DNA from: Clostridia bacterium
GTDB lineage: Bacteria; Bacillota; Clostridia; Christensenellales; Aristaeellaceae
NCBI GenBank assembly: GCA_017395065.1
Contig: JAFPWH010000030.1
Span: 1-64,000 of the forward strand
Length of the DNA: 64,000 bases
Direction: 5' to 3'
Positions within the stretch are counted from its first letter, which is position 1. Each line of letters starts with the position of its first letter. Positions 34,650 through 43,032 of this stretch are shown one piece after another. The position numbers and the translations under genes were made by a program. Below the pieces are notes generated by a model. That model saw only the letters and a list, made by a program, of their open reading frames with translations. It was not told where the DNA came from and searched no databases.

Positions 34650-34685
34650 CGCAGTATCCCGGTTTTCTTAGACAGATCATTTTCC

Positions 34686-34714
34686 GCCTGCCCGTTTTTC
34701 CGGGCGGGCTTTTT
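34686..34714 (+). terminator. Rho-independent terminator of amt
   Basis: GCCTGCCCG (34686-34694) pairs with CGGGCGGGC (34701-34709), one G-U pair, followed by TTTTT. Confidence 0.88.
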
Positions 34715-34718
34715 CATA

Positions 34719-34758
34719 TTGACAGACAAACGTTTTTGTGTATAATACCTCATGAGGT
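34719..34758 (+). promoter_or_regulatory. Promoter and palindromic operator of the marR gene
   Basis: TTGACA (34719-34724), a 16-bp spacer and TATAAT (34741-34746). The perfect 12-bp palindrome ACCTCATGAGGT (34747-34758) starts right after the -10 and overlaps the ribosome-binding site, a typical place for MarR autorepression. Confidence 0.8.
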
Positions 34759-34765
34759 GAGATTC

Positions 34766-35227
34766 TTGGAGGATGAGATTTATTTTCACCGGGCCGCCGA
34801 AAAGCTGCTCATGCTCATGACCGAATCCCAGAAAAAACCGGTCCATCAGAACGCCAGAAGCCTGTCGTCCGGTGAGGCCGGCATACTGCACAGGCTCAGC
34901 GAAAGGCAGGAGCCCATGTCGGCGGGAGAACTGAGCCGGGTGATGGACATCGGCTCCGGGGGCGTGGCCAACCTGCTGAACGCGCTGGAAAAGAAGGGCT
35001 GCGTCTGCCGGGTGACGAACCCGCGCGACCGCCGCAGGATCATGGTGTCCCTGTCCGATACGGGCAAGCAGCTGATCGAGGAAAAGAAACAGGAAGCGCT
35101 TGAGCTGACCGCAAAGCTGCTGACGAGGCTCGGAAGAGAGGATACGGCGGAGCTGATCCGCATTTATCAGAAAATGCTTGAGATCACCGGGGATTATCTC
35201 CAAAACCACTGCAAGGAGACAGTATAG
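34766..35227 (+). CDS. MarR-family transcriptional regulator
   Basis: A 153-residue winged-helix regulator. The DNA-binding region is about 45-110: PMSAGELSRVMDIGSGGVANLLNALEKKGCV, then the wing NPRDRRRIMVSLSDTG. The start is TTG at 34766, five bases after GAGGTGAG. Longer frames would start before the promoter and are excluded. MarR genes often precede a pair of ABC exporter genes, and here one ATPase remnant follows five bases after the stop, so the pair probably responded to a toxic compound. Confidence 0.88.
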   Translation: MEDEIYFHRAAEKLLMLMTESQKKPVHQNARSLSSGEAGILHRLSERQEPMSAGELSRVMDIGSGGVANLLNALEKKGCVCRVTNPRDRRRIMVSLSDTGKQLIEEKKQEALELTAKLLTRLGREDTAELIRIYQKMLEITGDYLQNHCKETV

Positions 35228-35232
35228 ACCGT

Positions 35233-36045
35233 GTGGAAGATCTTTCGATCGAAGAGGTGCTGGCCACGCGTCCCAAGGTCGAAGAAGGGAAAGGAACGCA
35301 GGGAACGATCCGGGGCAGCCTGTCCTTTCGGAACGTCTCCTTCCGCTATACCGACGCGGCGGAAGACTGCCTGCAGGATATCTCTTTTGACGTGCATCCG
35401 GGCGAGACGGTCGCCTTCATCGGCACGACCGGCAGCGGAAAAACCACGCCGGTCAATCTGCTGATGCGCTTTTACGAAACCATCGGCGGAGACATACTGA
35501 TCGACGGCGTCAACATCCGCGACATGAAGCGCAGCGACGTACACGCCCTGTTCAGCATGGTACTGCAGGACACCTGGCTGTTCGAAGGGACCGTCAGGGA
35601 GAACCTGCTGTACAATACACGCAGCGTCAGCGAGGAGCGCATGAAGGCCGCCTGCAAAGCCTGCGGCATCCATACGTTCATCAAAGCGCTGCCAAACGGT
35701 TACGATACGGTGCTTTCGGACAACACGGCCATCTCCGCGGGCCAGAAGCAGTTGATGACCATCGCCCGGGCCATGATCCAGAACAGCCCCATGCTGATCC
35801 TGGACGAAGCCACCTCCTCCGTGGATACCCGCACGGAGCTGATCACCCAGCAGTCCATGGACCTGCTGACCGAACAGCGCACCGGCTTCGTGATCGCCCA
35901 CCGGCTGTCCGCCATCCGCAACGCGGACATCATACCGGTACTTAAAGAAGGCGACATTGTGGAGCAGGGCAGCCACGAAGAATTGCTGGCAAAGGGCGGC
36001 TTCTACGCCGAACTGTACAACAGCCAGTTCGGACAGGCCGCCTGA
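35233..36045 (+). CDS. ABC exporter ATPase domain, N-terminally truncated remnant
   Basis: A 270-residue frame holding only the nucleotide-binding half of an ABCB-type (YfiB/YfiC-like) exporter, which is normally about 600 residues with six membrane helices in front. Motifs: Walker A GTTGSGKTTP (the final Pro is unusual), Q-loop LQDTWLFEGTVREN, a signature reading ISAGQKQ instead of LSGGQ or ISQGQ, Walker B MLILDEATSSVD and AHRLS. The GTG start lies 14 bases after AAGGAG inside the end of marR. The missing membrane domain and missing partner gene indicate a deletion whose junction is near 35225-35240. It could be expressed but is unlikely to transport by itself. Confidence 0.75.
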   Translation: MEDLSIEEVLATRPKVEEGKGTQGTIRGSLSFRNVSFRYTDAAEDCLQDISFDVHPGETVAFIGTTGSGKTTPVNLLMRFYETIGGDILIDGVNIRDMKRSDVHALFSMVLQDTWLFEGTVRENLLYNTRSVSEERMKAACKACGIHTFIKALPNGYDTVLSDNTAISAGQKQLMTIARAMIQNSPMLILDEATSSVDTRTELITQQSMDLLTEQRTGFVIAHRLSAIRNADIIPVLKEGDIVEQGSHEELLAKGGFYAELYNSQFGQAA

Positions 36046-36097
36046 GCGAGACCGTTCGCCGACAATCGGCTGTATGCCAAAGGAGGATCATCGTTCC

Positions 36098-37609
36098 ATG
36101 AAGATCATCAACATCATGAATTTCGTGCGGCAGGTCGACCCGCGCCTGGAAAACTCCGAGCAGATACTGTTTGAGGCCACGCGCGCGGAGCTTGCGCTGT
36201 GCCGGGAATACGATCTGGAAAACACGTTCCTGCTTCAGTACGACGCGCTGATCGACCCGCGCTACATCGAACTGTTTTCGGATGCGGGCGACAAAACGGA
36301 GCTCGGCCTCTGGCTCGAGATCGTGCAGCCTTTGGTCGAGGCGGTCGGCCTGCCCTGGCGCGGCAGGCCCGGCTGGAAGTGGGACTGGCACGTAGTTCCC
36401 GGGTTCTCGATGGCGTACACGCCCGCTCAGCGAAAATCTCTCATAGACGAATGCATGCGCAGATTCCGCGAAATCTACGGGTACTATCCCGCTACCGTCG
36501 GAAGCTGGCTGCTGGACAGCGTCACGGCGGCGCATCTTGCGGACGAATACGGCGTCTCGGCGCTCGCCATCTGCAGGGATCAGGTGAATACGGACGCGTA
36601 CACACTGGTGGGCGGCTACTTCAACCAGGCGTACTATCCGTCGCGCAAGAATATTTTCACGCCCGCGCAGACGAAGGAAAATCAGCTGCCGGTGCCCGTC
36701 TTTCGGCTGCTCGGGCCCGACCCGGTGCACAATTACGACAACGAGCGCCATCTGTACGGCGAATCGAACCGCTTTCTTAAGCGCGGTGAAAAGTACAAGG
36801 GCTGCTATACGATGGAGCCGGTGTGGGGCTGCGGCGCGCAGCCGGAGATCATGGACTGGTTTTTCGACTGCTATTTTGCCGGGGAGAGCATGGGCTTTGC
36901 CTACACGCAGCTCGGGCAGGAAAACAGCTTCGGCAGCGTGGACTTCATCCCCAATCTGCGCATGCAGCTGGACAAGGCGATCCGCCTGAAGGACGTGCGC
37001 TTCATGAAAATGTGCGACGCGGGCGAGGCGTTCAGGCAAAAGTACCCCGATCTTACGCCCGCGACGAGCGTCTGCGCGATGCGGGACTGGAACCGGGGAA
37101 ACGAAGTCCAGAGCGTATACTACGACTGCGCGTTCTATACCGCAAACCTCTTGCGCGACGGTGAAAAGCTAACTTTGCGCGCGCTGTATCTCTTCGATGA
37201 AAACGTTCCCGAGCACTATCTGGAAAAGGCCTGTGAGACCTGGGACGCGGAATACGAAAACCTGCCGCTCGTCGACACGATCCGCGGCGAAGACTCGGAC
37301 GGGCTCGTTTTCCTCGGGGCGCGTGGTAATCTGAAGACCGAAAAAACCGGCCCGGACACGCTCACGGTGCGCTGGGACAACGGCAGCATATCGTTTTCCC
37401 CGGACGGCATCAGCGTGTATTCCACCCCGTGCAAGCTGGCCTTCGGAGGCCCCGACGTAAAAACGGCAGAAGGCAGCGGCATCCTGTGCGAATACAAAGG
37501 GAACCGTTACCGCATGCTCTGCTCCGGCAGGGTCCAAGCATATCCGGGCGGATGCATGATCGACCCCGTCGACGGCTGTTTCACGCTGCGGTTCAAGACA
37601 GATGTCTGA
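36098..37609 (+). CDS. Uncharacterised DUF3863/DUF3864-like protein
   Basis: A 503-residue protein without signal peptide or membrane segment. The start is ATG at 36098, preceded by AGGAGG (36081-36086). The N-terminal two thirds look like a (beta/alpha) barrel related to deacetylase/GH57-type folds: NFVRQVDPR, TFLLQYDALIDPRYIELF, WDWHVVPGFS, VGSWLLDS, CRDQVNTDAYTLVGGYFNQAYYP broken across the middle, and VFRLLGPDPVHNY. The C-terminal part (about 370-503) looks all-beta. From memory these phrases match the DUF3863/DUF3864 family, of unknown function, which I cannot verify here. It stands alone, with no catalytic pair that I can name. Confidence 0.65.
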   Translation: MKIINIMNFVRQVDPRLENSEQILFEATRAELALCREYDLENTFLLQYDALIDPRYIELFSDAGDKTELGLWLEIVQPLVEAVGLPWRGRPGWKWDWHVVPGFSMAYTPAQRKSLIDECMRRFREIYGYYPATVGSWLLDSVTAAHLADEYGVSALAICRDQVNTDAYTLVGGYFNQAYYPSRKNIFTPAQTKENQLPVPVFRLLGPDPVHNYDNERHLYGESNRFLKRGEKYKGCYTMEPVWGCGAQPEIMDWFFDCYFAGESMGFAYTQLGQENSFGSVDFIPNLRMQLDKAIRLKDVRFMKMCDAGEAFRQKYPDLTPATSVCAMRDWNRGNEVQSVYYDCAFYTANLLRDGEKLTLRALYLFDENVPEHYLEKACETWDAEYENLPLVDTIRGEDSDGLVFLGARGNLKTEKTGPDTLTVRWDNGSISFSPDGISVYSTPCKLAFGGPDVKTAEGSGILCEYKGNRYRMLCSGRVQAYPGGCMIDPVDGCFTLRFKTDV

Positions 37610-37672
37610 AACCGTCGGAACATACCCATGCACGGACAGATGACATTTTAAAGCACACGGGGGAAACGGCAC

Positions 37673-39181
37673 ATGATACGGGAACTGTTCACGAAACACG
37701 ATTACGAATACAAGCTGCGCAGCGACGGAACGGCGATCATCACGGGATATCACGGCAGCGCTTCCAAACTGGTCATTCCTGCCGCACTGGACAAACACAG
37801 AGTGACAGGCATAGGGCAGGCGTTTAGCGGATGTGACAGCCTGACTTCCGTTACGATACCGTCCGGGGTTTTGAGCATTGGCTATTGGGCGTTTTCAATG
37901 TGTACTCATCTCACCGATGTAATACTGCCCGAAGGATTGACGAGCATCGGCAATGAAGCATTTTTCAATTGCTGGAGCCTGGCTTCCGTCAGCATTCCCG
38001 ACAGCGTCAAAAGCATAGAAGGCAGGGCGTTTTCAGGGTGCGCAAGCCTGACGGACGTAACCGTACCCGGCAGCGTAACGAAAATCGGCCCCAATCCGTT
38101 TGCAAACTGCACGAAGCTGAAAGAGATAAAAGCGGGTGCCGGAAGCGAGTATTTCGCCGTGATTGACGGCGTGCTTTTCACCGGACCGGACAGGCGGCTT
38201 GTGTGCTGCCCCGCGTCTTTGGACAGAACCGAATACGTCATACCTGCCGGAACGCGGCTGATCGACGATGCTGCCTTCAAAGGATGCGGGAGACTTTCCC
38301 GTGTCGTCATGCCGGACAGCATTCGAACGATAGGATATGAAGCCTTCGGCGGCTGCGGAAATCTGCGCTCGGTGTCAGTGTCCGCCGTTGCCCCCGACAG
38401 CGACGGGCCCGGTATCGACGACGGTCTTTCCGAAAATGTTCCGGAAACGATGAGAAGGATAGGCCAAAGGGCGTTTGCGGAATGTACAAGCCTGGAACAT
38501 ATCGCCGTACCGGACGGCATTCACAGTATCGACAAGATGGCGTTTAAGGATTGCGGCAGACTGAGGAACCTTCCTATTCCGGAAGGTGTAACGGATATCG
38601 GCGCCGAAGCGTTCGAGGATTGCCGGAGCCTTCGAAGCATTTCGATACCCGGCAGCGTCATACACATCGGGAAGGACGCATTTTACCCTTACGGGCCGAA
38701 GTCCCTGACTGCCAAAGTCATGAACGGCTCCTATGCGCTCGATTACTGCAAACGCGAAGGCATACGATATGCTTGCCCGAACAGGGAAGAATTGCAGGAA
38801 GGATATTACATCACGTATTATCTGACGTCAAACGGTTTGGGAGGCTATCACCCGGTCGAATTATGTCTCCATAACGACTTAAAGGGGATTCACCGATCCG
38901 TCACGGATACAAGGGGTGTGTTTGTGGATTTCCCGGGTATTGTGGAAGGCGACTGGCGACAGGCATATAAGGGAAAAGGACAGGTAAAGCCATGGATGGG
39001 CTTTAACTTCAGGCTCGGAAAACCTCAGAATGACAAAGGACTGGCGACGTTCTTCTGGCAATTGCAGCCCGACGGAAGGTATTGGACGGATGTGGACGGA
39101 TTCGGCATGGAGGCGGACGAAGAAATCTGGCTGCGCGCCGAGATCGATCGGGAAGGGCGCTTTCTTACGCCGTTTCAATGA
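37673..39181 (+). CDS. Leucine-rich repeat (BspA-type) protein without signal peptide
   Basis: 502 residues. From about residue 28 to 355 there are BspA-type repeats (SLTSVTIPSGVLSIGYWAF, SLASVSIPDSVKSIEGRAF and others). An interruption near 140-180 (GVLFTGPDRRLVCCPASLD) is also common in this family. Residues 380-502 form a separate Trp/Tyr/Gly-rich domain (YYITYYLTSNGLGGYHPVELC, MGFNFRLGKPQND, FFWQLQPDGRYWTDVDGF) that I do not recognise. No signal peptide or anchor is present, unlike the exported repeat protein at 1-1143. The ribosome-binding site (GGGGGA) is modest. It overlaps nothing but ends two bases before the convergent XRE gene. Confidence 0.75.
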   Translation: MIRELFTKHDYEYKLRSDGTAIITGYHGSASKLVIPAALDKHRVTGIGQAFSGCDSLTSVTIPSGVLSIGYWAFSMCTHLTDVILPEGLTSIGNEAFFNCWSLASVSIPDSVKSIEGRAFSGCASLTDVTVPGSVTKIGPNPFANCTKLKEIKAGAGSEYFAVIDGVLFTGPDRRLVCCPASLDRTEYVIPAGTRLIDDAAFKGCGRLSRVVMPDSIRTIGYEAFGGCGNLRSVSVSAVAPDSDGPGIDDGLSENVPETMRRIGQRAFAECTSLEHIAVPDGIHSIDKMAFKDCGRLRNLPIPEGVTDIGAEAFEDCRSLRSISIPGSVIHIGKDAFYPYGPKSLTAKVMNGSYALDYCKREGIRYACPNREELQEGYYITYYLTSNGLGGYHPVELCLHNDLKGIHRSVTDTRGVFVDFPGIVEGDWRQAYKGKGQVKPWMGFNFRLGKPQNDKGLATFFWQLQPDGRYWTDVDGFGMEADEEIWLRAEIDREGRFLTPFQ

Positions 39182-39182
39182 T

Positions 39183-39926
39183 TCACGTTTCCGCCTTCCC
39201 GGTTTTTTTTAGGTGATCTGTCCGCTTCTCGGCTTGGACGGCTGAATGGAGATGCGGCATTCTGTGGAAGCGCAGTCGCGGATCGTGTTTGCATTGATAC
39301 AGCTGCCGCAGGTCACGTTTTACGCTGATGCTGCCGCATTCGATGTTGCCGGCGCACTGCAGATTTCCGTTTAGATCGTCGCATTTCAGGCTGCCGCCGC
39401 AGGTCACGTCTCCGTTTATGTCGTCGCAATAGACGTTTTCGTGGCAAACGACGTCACCGTTGATCGGGCCGTCCGCGATCAGGCGGCCGAACACTTCCAC
39501 CTTGAAATACTGTGTCCGGTCGTTGCAGTTGCGCGGAAACACGATCTCAAACGACGGATCGTCGCCGGAAAGGGGAGAGGCTTTGAGCACCCTGGTTCCC
39601 TGAAGCTGCACGACGCGCAGCACGCCGTCGTCCTTGATCATCTCCGCACCGGTCCACGCGTCAATGTCACCATCGGAAAACAGGGAATCGATCGTAACGC
39701 CGAACACGCTTGCAAGTGCCGGCAAAAGCGAGATATCCGGCGTGTTGGCGCCGTTTTCCCACTTCGATACCGCCTGAAAGGTGACGCATAGCCTTCCGGC
39801 CAGCTTTTCCTGCGTAAAGCCGCTTTTCAGGCGCAGCTTTCTGATATTCTCTCCGATTTTATATCGTTTTCTCCGATCCTGCCGTATTTTTCGTTTTCCG
39901 GCGACAGTATAACATCGCGATGGCAT
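39183..39926 (-). pseudogene. XRE-family regulator, probably frameshifted near its end
   Basis: The helix-turn-helix (KIGENIRKLRLKSGFTQEKL..., VSKWENG) is clear, followed by a region of short Gly/Asp/Cys repeats (INGDVVC, INGDVTCGG, LNGNLQCAG) like polymer-forming or DUF4097-type beta-solenoids. Two things are wrong. First, the usual start (M-Y-K-I-G-E-N) reads R-Y-K-I-G-E-N, and a TATACT box lies where coding would begin, so no good start codon exists; ATG 39926 is a formal choice. Second, the T4 run at 39318-39321 seems to carry one extra base. Reading without it continues as VTCGSCINAN and ends at 39209, whereas the present frame turns into a basic, His-rich tail. It is either a pseudogene or carries assembly errors. 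Confidence 0.6.
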
Positions 39927-40245
39927 CTTAGGCAATAACGCGTTTCTCTCGTTTTTCAACGAATGGTTGAGCTTGCAAAGCGCGCGTATGGAATCGCAGG
40001 TATCATACCGTATTCAGAACGGCGTTACAAGAGCGCGCTGCCTTGTCTGCGCTCACGGCAATCATCCCCTTCGTCGCGATGGCATTGGTGATTCCCGTTT
40101 GTTTTTTTATCAGAATGCGTTCCAAGTCCGTCAAATTGTCCGAAACCGATTTGCCGGTGCAACGGACCGGCATAGAAAAATGCCAGCTGATTGTCCTTTC
40201 CCATCGCCTCCTGCCGTGCGGACGGGGAAAAATGAATTACTTCGA
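39927..40245. other. Intergenic region, no supported gene
   Basis: It lies between the XRE gene start and the end of the phosphate-binding-like gene. A plus-strand frame of 69 codons from a TTG at 40043 encodes a possible membrane helix, but has no ribosome-binding site. Nothing else was seen. Confidence 0.5.
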
Positions 40246-41151
40246 TCACTGATCGGCGATCCCCACGTATCCGCTCTTTTCCACCAGTGCCTGCCCTTGC
40301 GGACCTTTGATCCAGTCGAGCAAAACCTGAACGTTAGGATTGGTTTCGCCTTTGCGCGTGACCGCGTAGAAAGTCGAGATCAGCGGGTAGCTGCCGTTCC
40401 TTATGTTTTCCTCTGTGGGCGCGACGCCGTCTGTCGCCAGAAGCTTTACTTCGCCGCCCATCATGTCGCTTACGAAAAAGCGGAAGCTGTAGCCGATGGA
40501 ATTGTCCAAGTTGCGGTAGGCGATGTTGGCTACGATGCCGGGCATCGTCTGGGCCACGTATTCCGGCGCGTCCGTGAGCGGCACATTTCCCATAAACTTT
40601 TCCATTTCGGTCTGGCTGCCGCTGTTTTCGGAGCGTTGGTAGGCGATGATGCCGCCAAGCTCCGGACATCCCAGCTCCGCCCAGGACGTGATCCTGCCGG
40701 AATAAATACCCCTGAGCTGTTCCGTTGTCACGCTTTCGATGGGGTTGTCCGCGCTCACGATGAAGACGAACGCCTCATGTCCTAACGGCGTGAAAACGAA
40801 TTCCTCGCCTCTGAGCTTTGCCGAAAGCACTTGCTTGTACGATGGGCCGCCGCAGAAGATGACGTCCGTTTCCCCGGCGATCAGCCGTTCGTAGGCCTCG
40901 GCGGTCGTCGTGCAGGTGAACAGCGTGTCGCTGCCGAGCCCTTGTTCATCGGCAGGATCGACATAGCGCAGCGTTTCCGGGTAGGCCGCCTGCGCGAAGG
41001 CCGAATAGACGGGCAACAGGGCGGTCGCGCCGTCGAGCCGGGGCAGCGGCATATCCGCGTCCCACAGAAGCTCCGCTTTGTTTTCCAATGACGCCACCTT
41101 TTCGCCTTCGTTTGGAAGATACACGCTGAGGTCCAGCGACGAATCCACCAC
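40246..41151 (-). CDS. Phosphate-binding-protein-like domain (3' part of a frameshifted fusion gene)
   Basis: The 301-residue frame reads as a PstS/PBP-like domain. It has an LSVYLPNE start, TTTAEAYERLIAGETDVIFCGG broken over the ligand loop, EAFVFIVSADNPIESVTTEQLRGIYSG with the usual NPV/NPI signature, AYQRSENSGSQTEMEKFMG, and WIKGPQGQALVEKSGYVGI near the end. Coding similarity does not begin at its first GTG. It continues upstream to about 41200 (EERVYRLTDGHLEEV), where it joins the WG-repeat frame. No start codon or ribosome-binding site precedes it, so it is best read as the second half of one exported protein of about 785 residues broken by an extra base in the C4 run at 41199-41202. Confidence 0.75.
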   Translation of the reverse strand: MVDSSLDLSVYLPNEGEKVASLENKAELLWDADMPLPRLDGATALLPVYSAFAQAAYPETLRYVDPADEQGLGSDTLFTCTTTAEAYERLIAGETDVIFCGGPSYKQVLSAKLRGEEFVFTPLGHEAFVFIVSADNPIESVTTEQLRGIYSGRITSWAELGCPELGGIIAYQRSENSGSQTEMEKFMGNVPLTDAPEYVAQTMPGIVANIAYRNLDNSIGYSFRFFVSDMMGGEVKLLATDGVAPTEENIRNGSYPLISTFYAVTRKGETNPNVQVLLDWIKGPQGQALVEKSGYVGIADQ

Positions 41152-42601
41152 CGTGACTTCTTCGAGGTGCCCGTCTGTGAGCCTGTAGACGCGTTCCTCC
41201 CCGTCCCTTCTCGGCGAGGACCGTGCCGTCGTCGTAGGCGATGGAAATGTTGTCGTGACCGAGCCCGAGCAGGAGCTTCCCTTCCGGCAGGCTCACGAGC
41301 CCCGCGCCGGGCGCTTTGCCGTAAACATCCCACAACCCGGCTTCTTTGTCCATCGAGACCACCGCGCAGGCGCTGTTTCGGTCTCCGATCGCGGCGTAGG
41401 CTGGTTCGACAGCCCAGTTTCCGCTTTCGTCGATCAGGCCGTACAGTCCGCCGCGCATCGCTATCGCATAGCCGTCGGAAAAAGAGGCGAGCTCCTCAAA
41501 CTGCGGCGAAATCAAGTAACGGTCTTCCCTGCGGAACGCGCCGTAGAGCCCCTGCTTCTTGACATAGTCGTAACGATTGTTTTGCAGAACCGGGACACCG
41601 TCAACTAAACTGTAATAGAAGTAGTATTCTGCATCGTCGAATTGCGGCTCGAAAACATATTGCCCGCTCTCGTCGATATAGCCCCACAGTCCGTTCAGCT
41701 TGACCGCGGCAAGACCGTATGAGAAATAGGAGCAGTCCTCATAGATCGGTTCGATCACGAACGCGCCCGTGCGGTCGATGAAACCAAACAGGCCGTTGAT
41801 CTTTGCATAGGTGATGTCGCCATCGTCAAAGCTGCCCAGTGCTTCAAAGCGCGGCTCGATGACGCTGCCGTCGCTGAACAGATAGCCGTACAGCTCTTTG
41901 CCGTTCTCGCCGCTTTCACAGATCCTTACAGAGAAGCTGCCGTCTTTGGCGAGGCGCCATGTGTCGATATTATAGATTGGCACGACGACGTAAGCGCCGC
42001 TTTTGTCGATCAGCCCTTTCCAGCCGTTCAGCATGACCAGCGCGTAGTCGCCGTTAAAGGAGCCTGCAAATTCGTATATGGGTTCGATGACGTATTCCCC
42101 GTTTGTGCCGATAAATCCCCACAGGCCGTTCTCCTTCACTTGGGCAAGGCCGTCCGAGAATTCCCCGGCCCGTTCGAATCGGGGTTCGATCACGAGCTCG
42201 CAATCCGTATTCATGTAGCCGTACAAGCCGTTTTCCCTGACTATTATGAAGCCTTCCCGGCAATCAGAGTCTATGGAATCAAAGCGCGGTTCGACGATGA
42301 TTTCACCCGCAGGCGACATGATCCCGTACAGGCCGTCTTTTTCGACCTTATACCGGCCGTCGCTGCGTCTGGAAACGTAATGGACAACGTTTTCTTCGAT
42401 CAGAACGCCGTCGGCGTCGACCAGGTTCCAGTAAGAATCGCTGGTCCAGTCCCAGAGATTGTCCGTATCTTCATACCGGACCAGAAATCGCGCGGGTTCG
42501 CCCTCGAGCCTGATGATGTCTGTGATCTCGTCGGCATGAGCAGAAGCCAGGAGCGCGAGGAGAAGAATAAACGCGAGAAATAAAGCGGGAATGCGTTTCA
42601 T
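40946..42601 (-). CDS. Exported WG-repeat protein (5' part of a frameshifted fusion gene)
   Basis: After a signal peptide (1-23, SAHADE) come at least ten WG-type repeats of about 40 residues: ENGLYGYMNTDCELVIEPRFE, NGLWGFIGTNGEYVIEPIYE and similar, each shown here in part. Meaningful sequence ends near residue 465 (LAEKGR, at about 41203). The remaining ~85 residues of the open frame are Arg/Gly-rich and out of frame with the phosphate-binding-like domain that should follow. Removing one C from the run at 41199-41202 joins KGR to EERVYRLTDGH and gives a continuous WG-repeat/binding-protein fusion. WG repeats have no settled function; the fusion suggests an envelope sensor or binding protein. 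Confidence 0.78.
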   Translation of the reverse strand: MKRIPALFLAFILLLALLASAHADEITDIIRLEGEPARFLVRYEDTDNLWDWTSDSYWNLVDADGVLIEENVVHYVSRRSDGRYKVEKDGLYGIMSPAGEIIVEPRFDSIDSDCREGFIIVRENGLYGYMNTDCELVIEPRFERAGEFSDGLAQVKENGLWGFIGTNGEYVIEPIYEFAGSFNGDYALVMLNGWKGLIDKSGAYVVVPIYNIDTWRLAKDGSFSVRICESGENGKELYGYLFSDGSVIEPRFEALGSFDDGDITYAKINGLFGFIDRTGAFVIEPIYEDCSYFSYGLAAVKLNGLWGYIDESGQYVFEPQFDDAEYYFYYSLVDGVPVLQNNRYDYVKKQGLYGAFRREDRYLISPQFEELASFSDGYAIAMRGGLYGLIDESGNWAVEPAYAAIGDRNSACAVVSMDKEAGLWDVYGKAPGAGLVSLPEGKLLLGLGHDNISIAYDDGTVLAEKGRGGTRLQAHRRAPRRSHGGGFVAGPQRVSSKRRRKGGVIGKQSGASVGRGYAAAPARRRDRPVARLFGLRAGGLPGNAALCRSCR

Positions 42602-42684
42602 ATCGGTTTTCCTCCTGTGATAATTATTCTCAGCCGGACAGGCGTCTTCCGAAGAGAAGAGATCGAATGGCGGTCTTTGCAGCG

Positions 42685-42945
42685 CTATCTGTCCAGGTCG
42701 CTTCCGAACAGTTCTCCGGCGATTTTACTTGCCTTCGCAAAGTCTTCCTGTTTTACGAATACTCTTTCGTAGGTCCTGCTTGTGCCGTGCAGCGCGCCGA
42801 GAGGATTGTCATCGCTGCCCACGGCAAGAGCGTCTATCCCGTTTTGCGACAGCACGTCCACCAACATCTCTGCCAGCGGAAACGCCTTTTCCGCGAGGAA
42901 ACACAGCGCGTCGTTCGCCGCTTCGGCTTTCCTGTTTTTTCGCAT
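42685..42945 (-). CDS. DUF2007-like small protein
   Basis: 86 residues from ATG 42945; the earlier ATG at 42957 lies inside the ribosome-binding region GAAGGATGGTG. The pattern AFPLAEMLVDVLSQNGIDALAVGSD, then YERVFVKQEDFAKASKIAGELF, fits the ferredoxin-like DUF2007 family (putative signal-transducing proteins). The function is unknown. It lies alone between the WG gene and a GNAT gene on the same strand. Confidence 0.65.
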   Translation of the reverse strand: MRKNRKAEAANDALCFLAEKAFPLAEMLVDVLSQNGIDALAVGSDDNPLGALHGTSRTYERVFVKQEDFAKASKIAGELFGSDLDR

Positions 42946-43032
42946 AAAAAACACCATCCTTCAAAAATGTTCATCTTCACATAATTGTCCGATGATCCGC
43001 GCCTTCTCCTTTTCGCCGCAAATCGCGCGGTT

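Noticed and set aside
40043-40252. 69-codon plus-strand frame with one hydrophobic stretch
   Set aside because: TTG start without ribosome-binding site, and no family resemblance; too weak to call.
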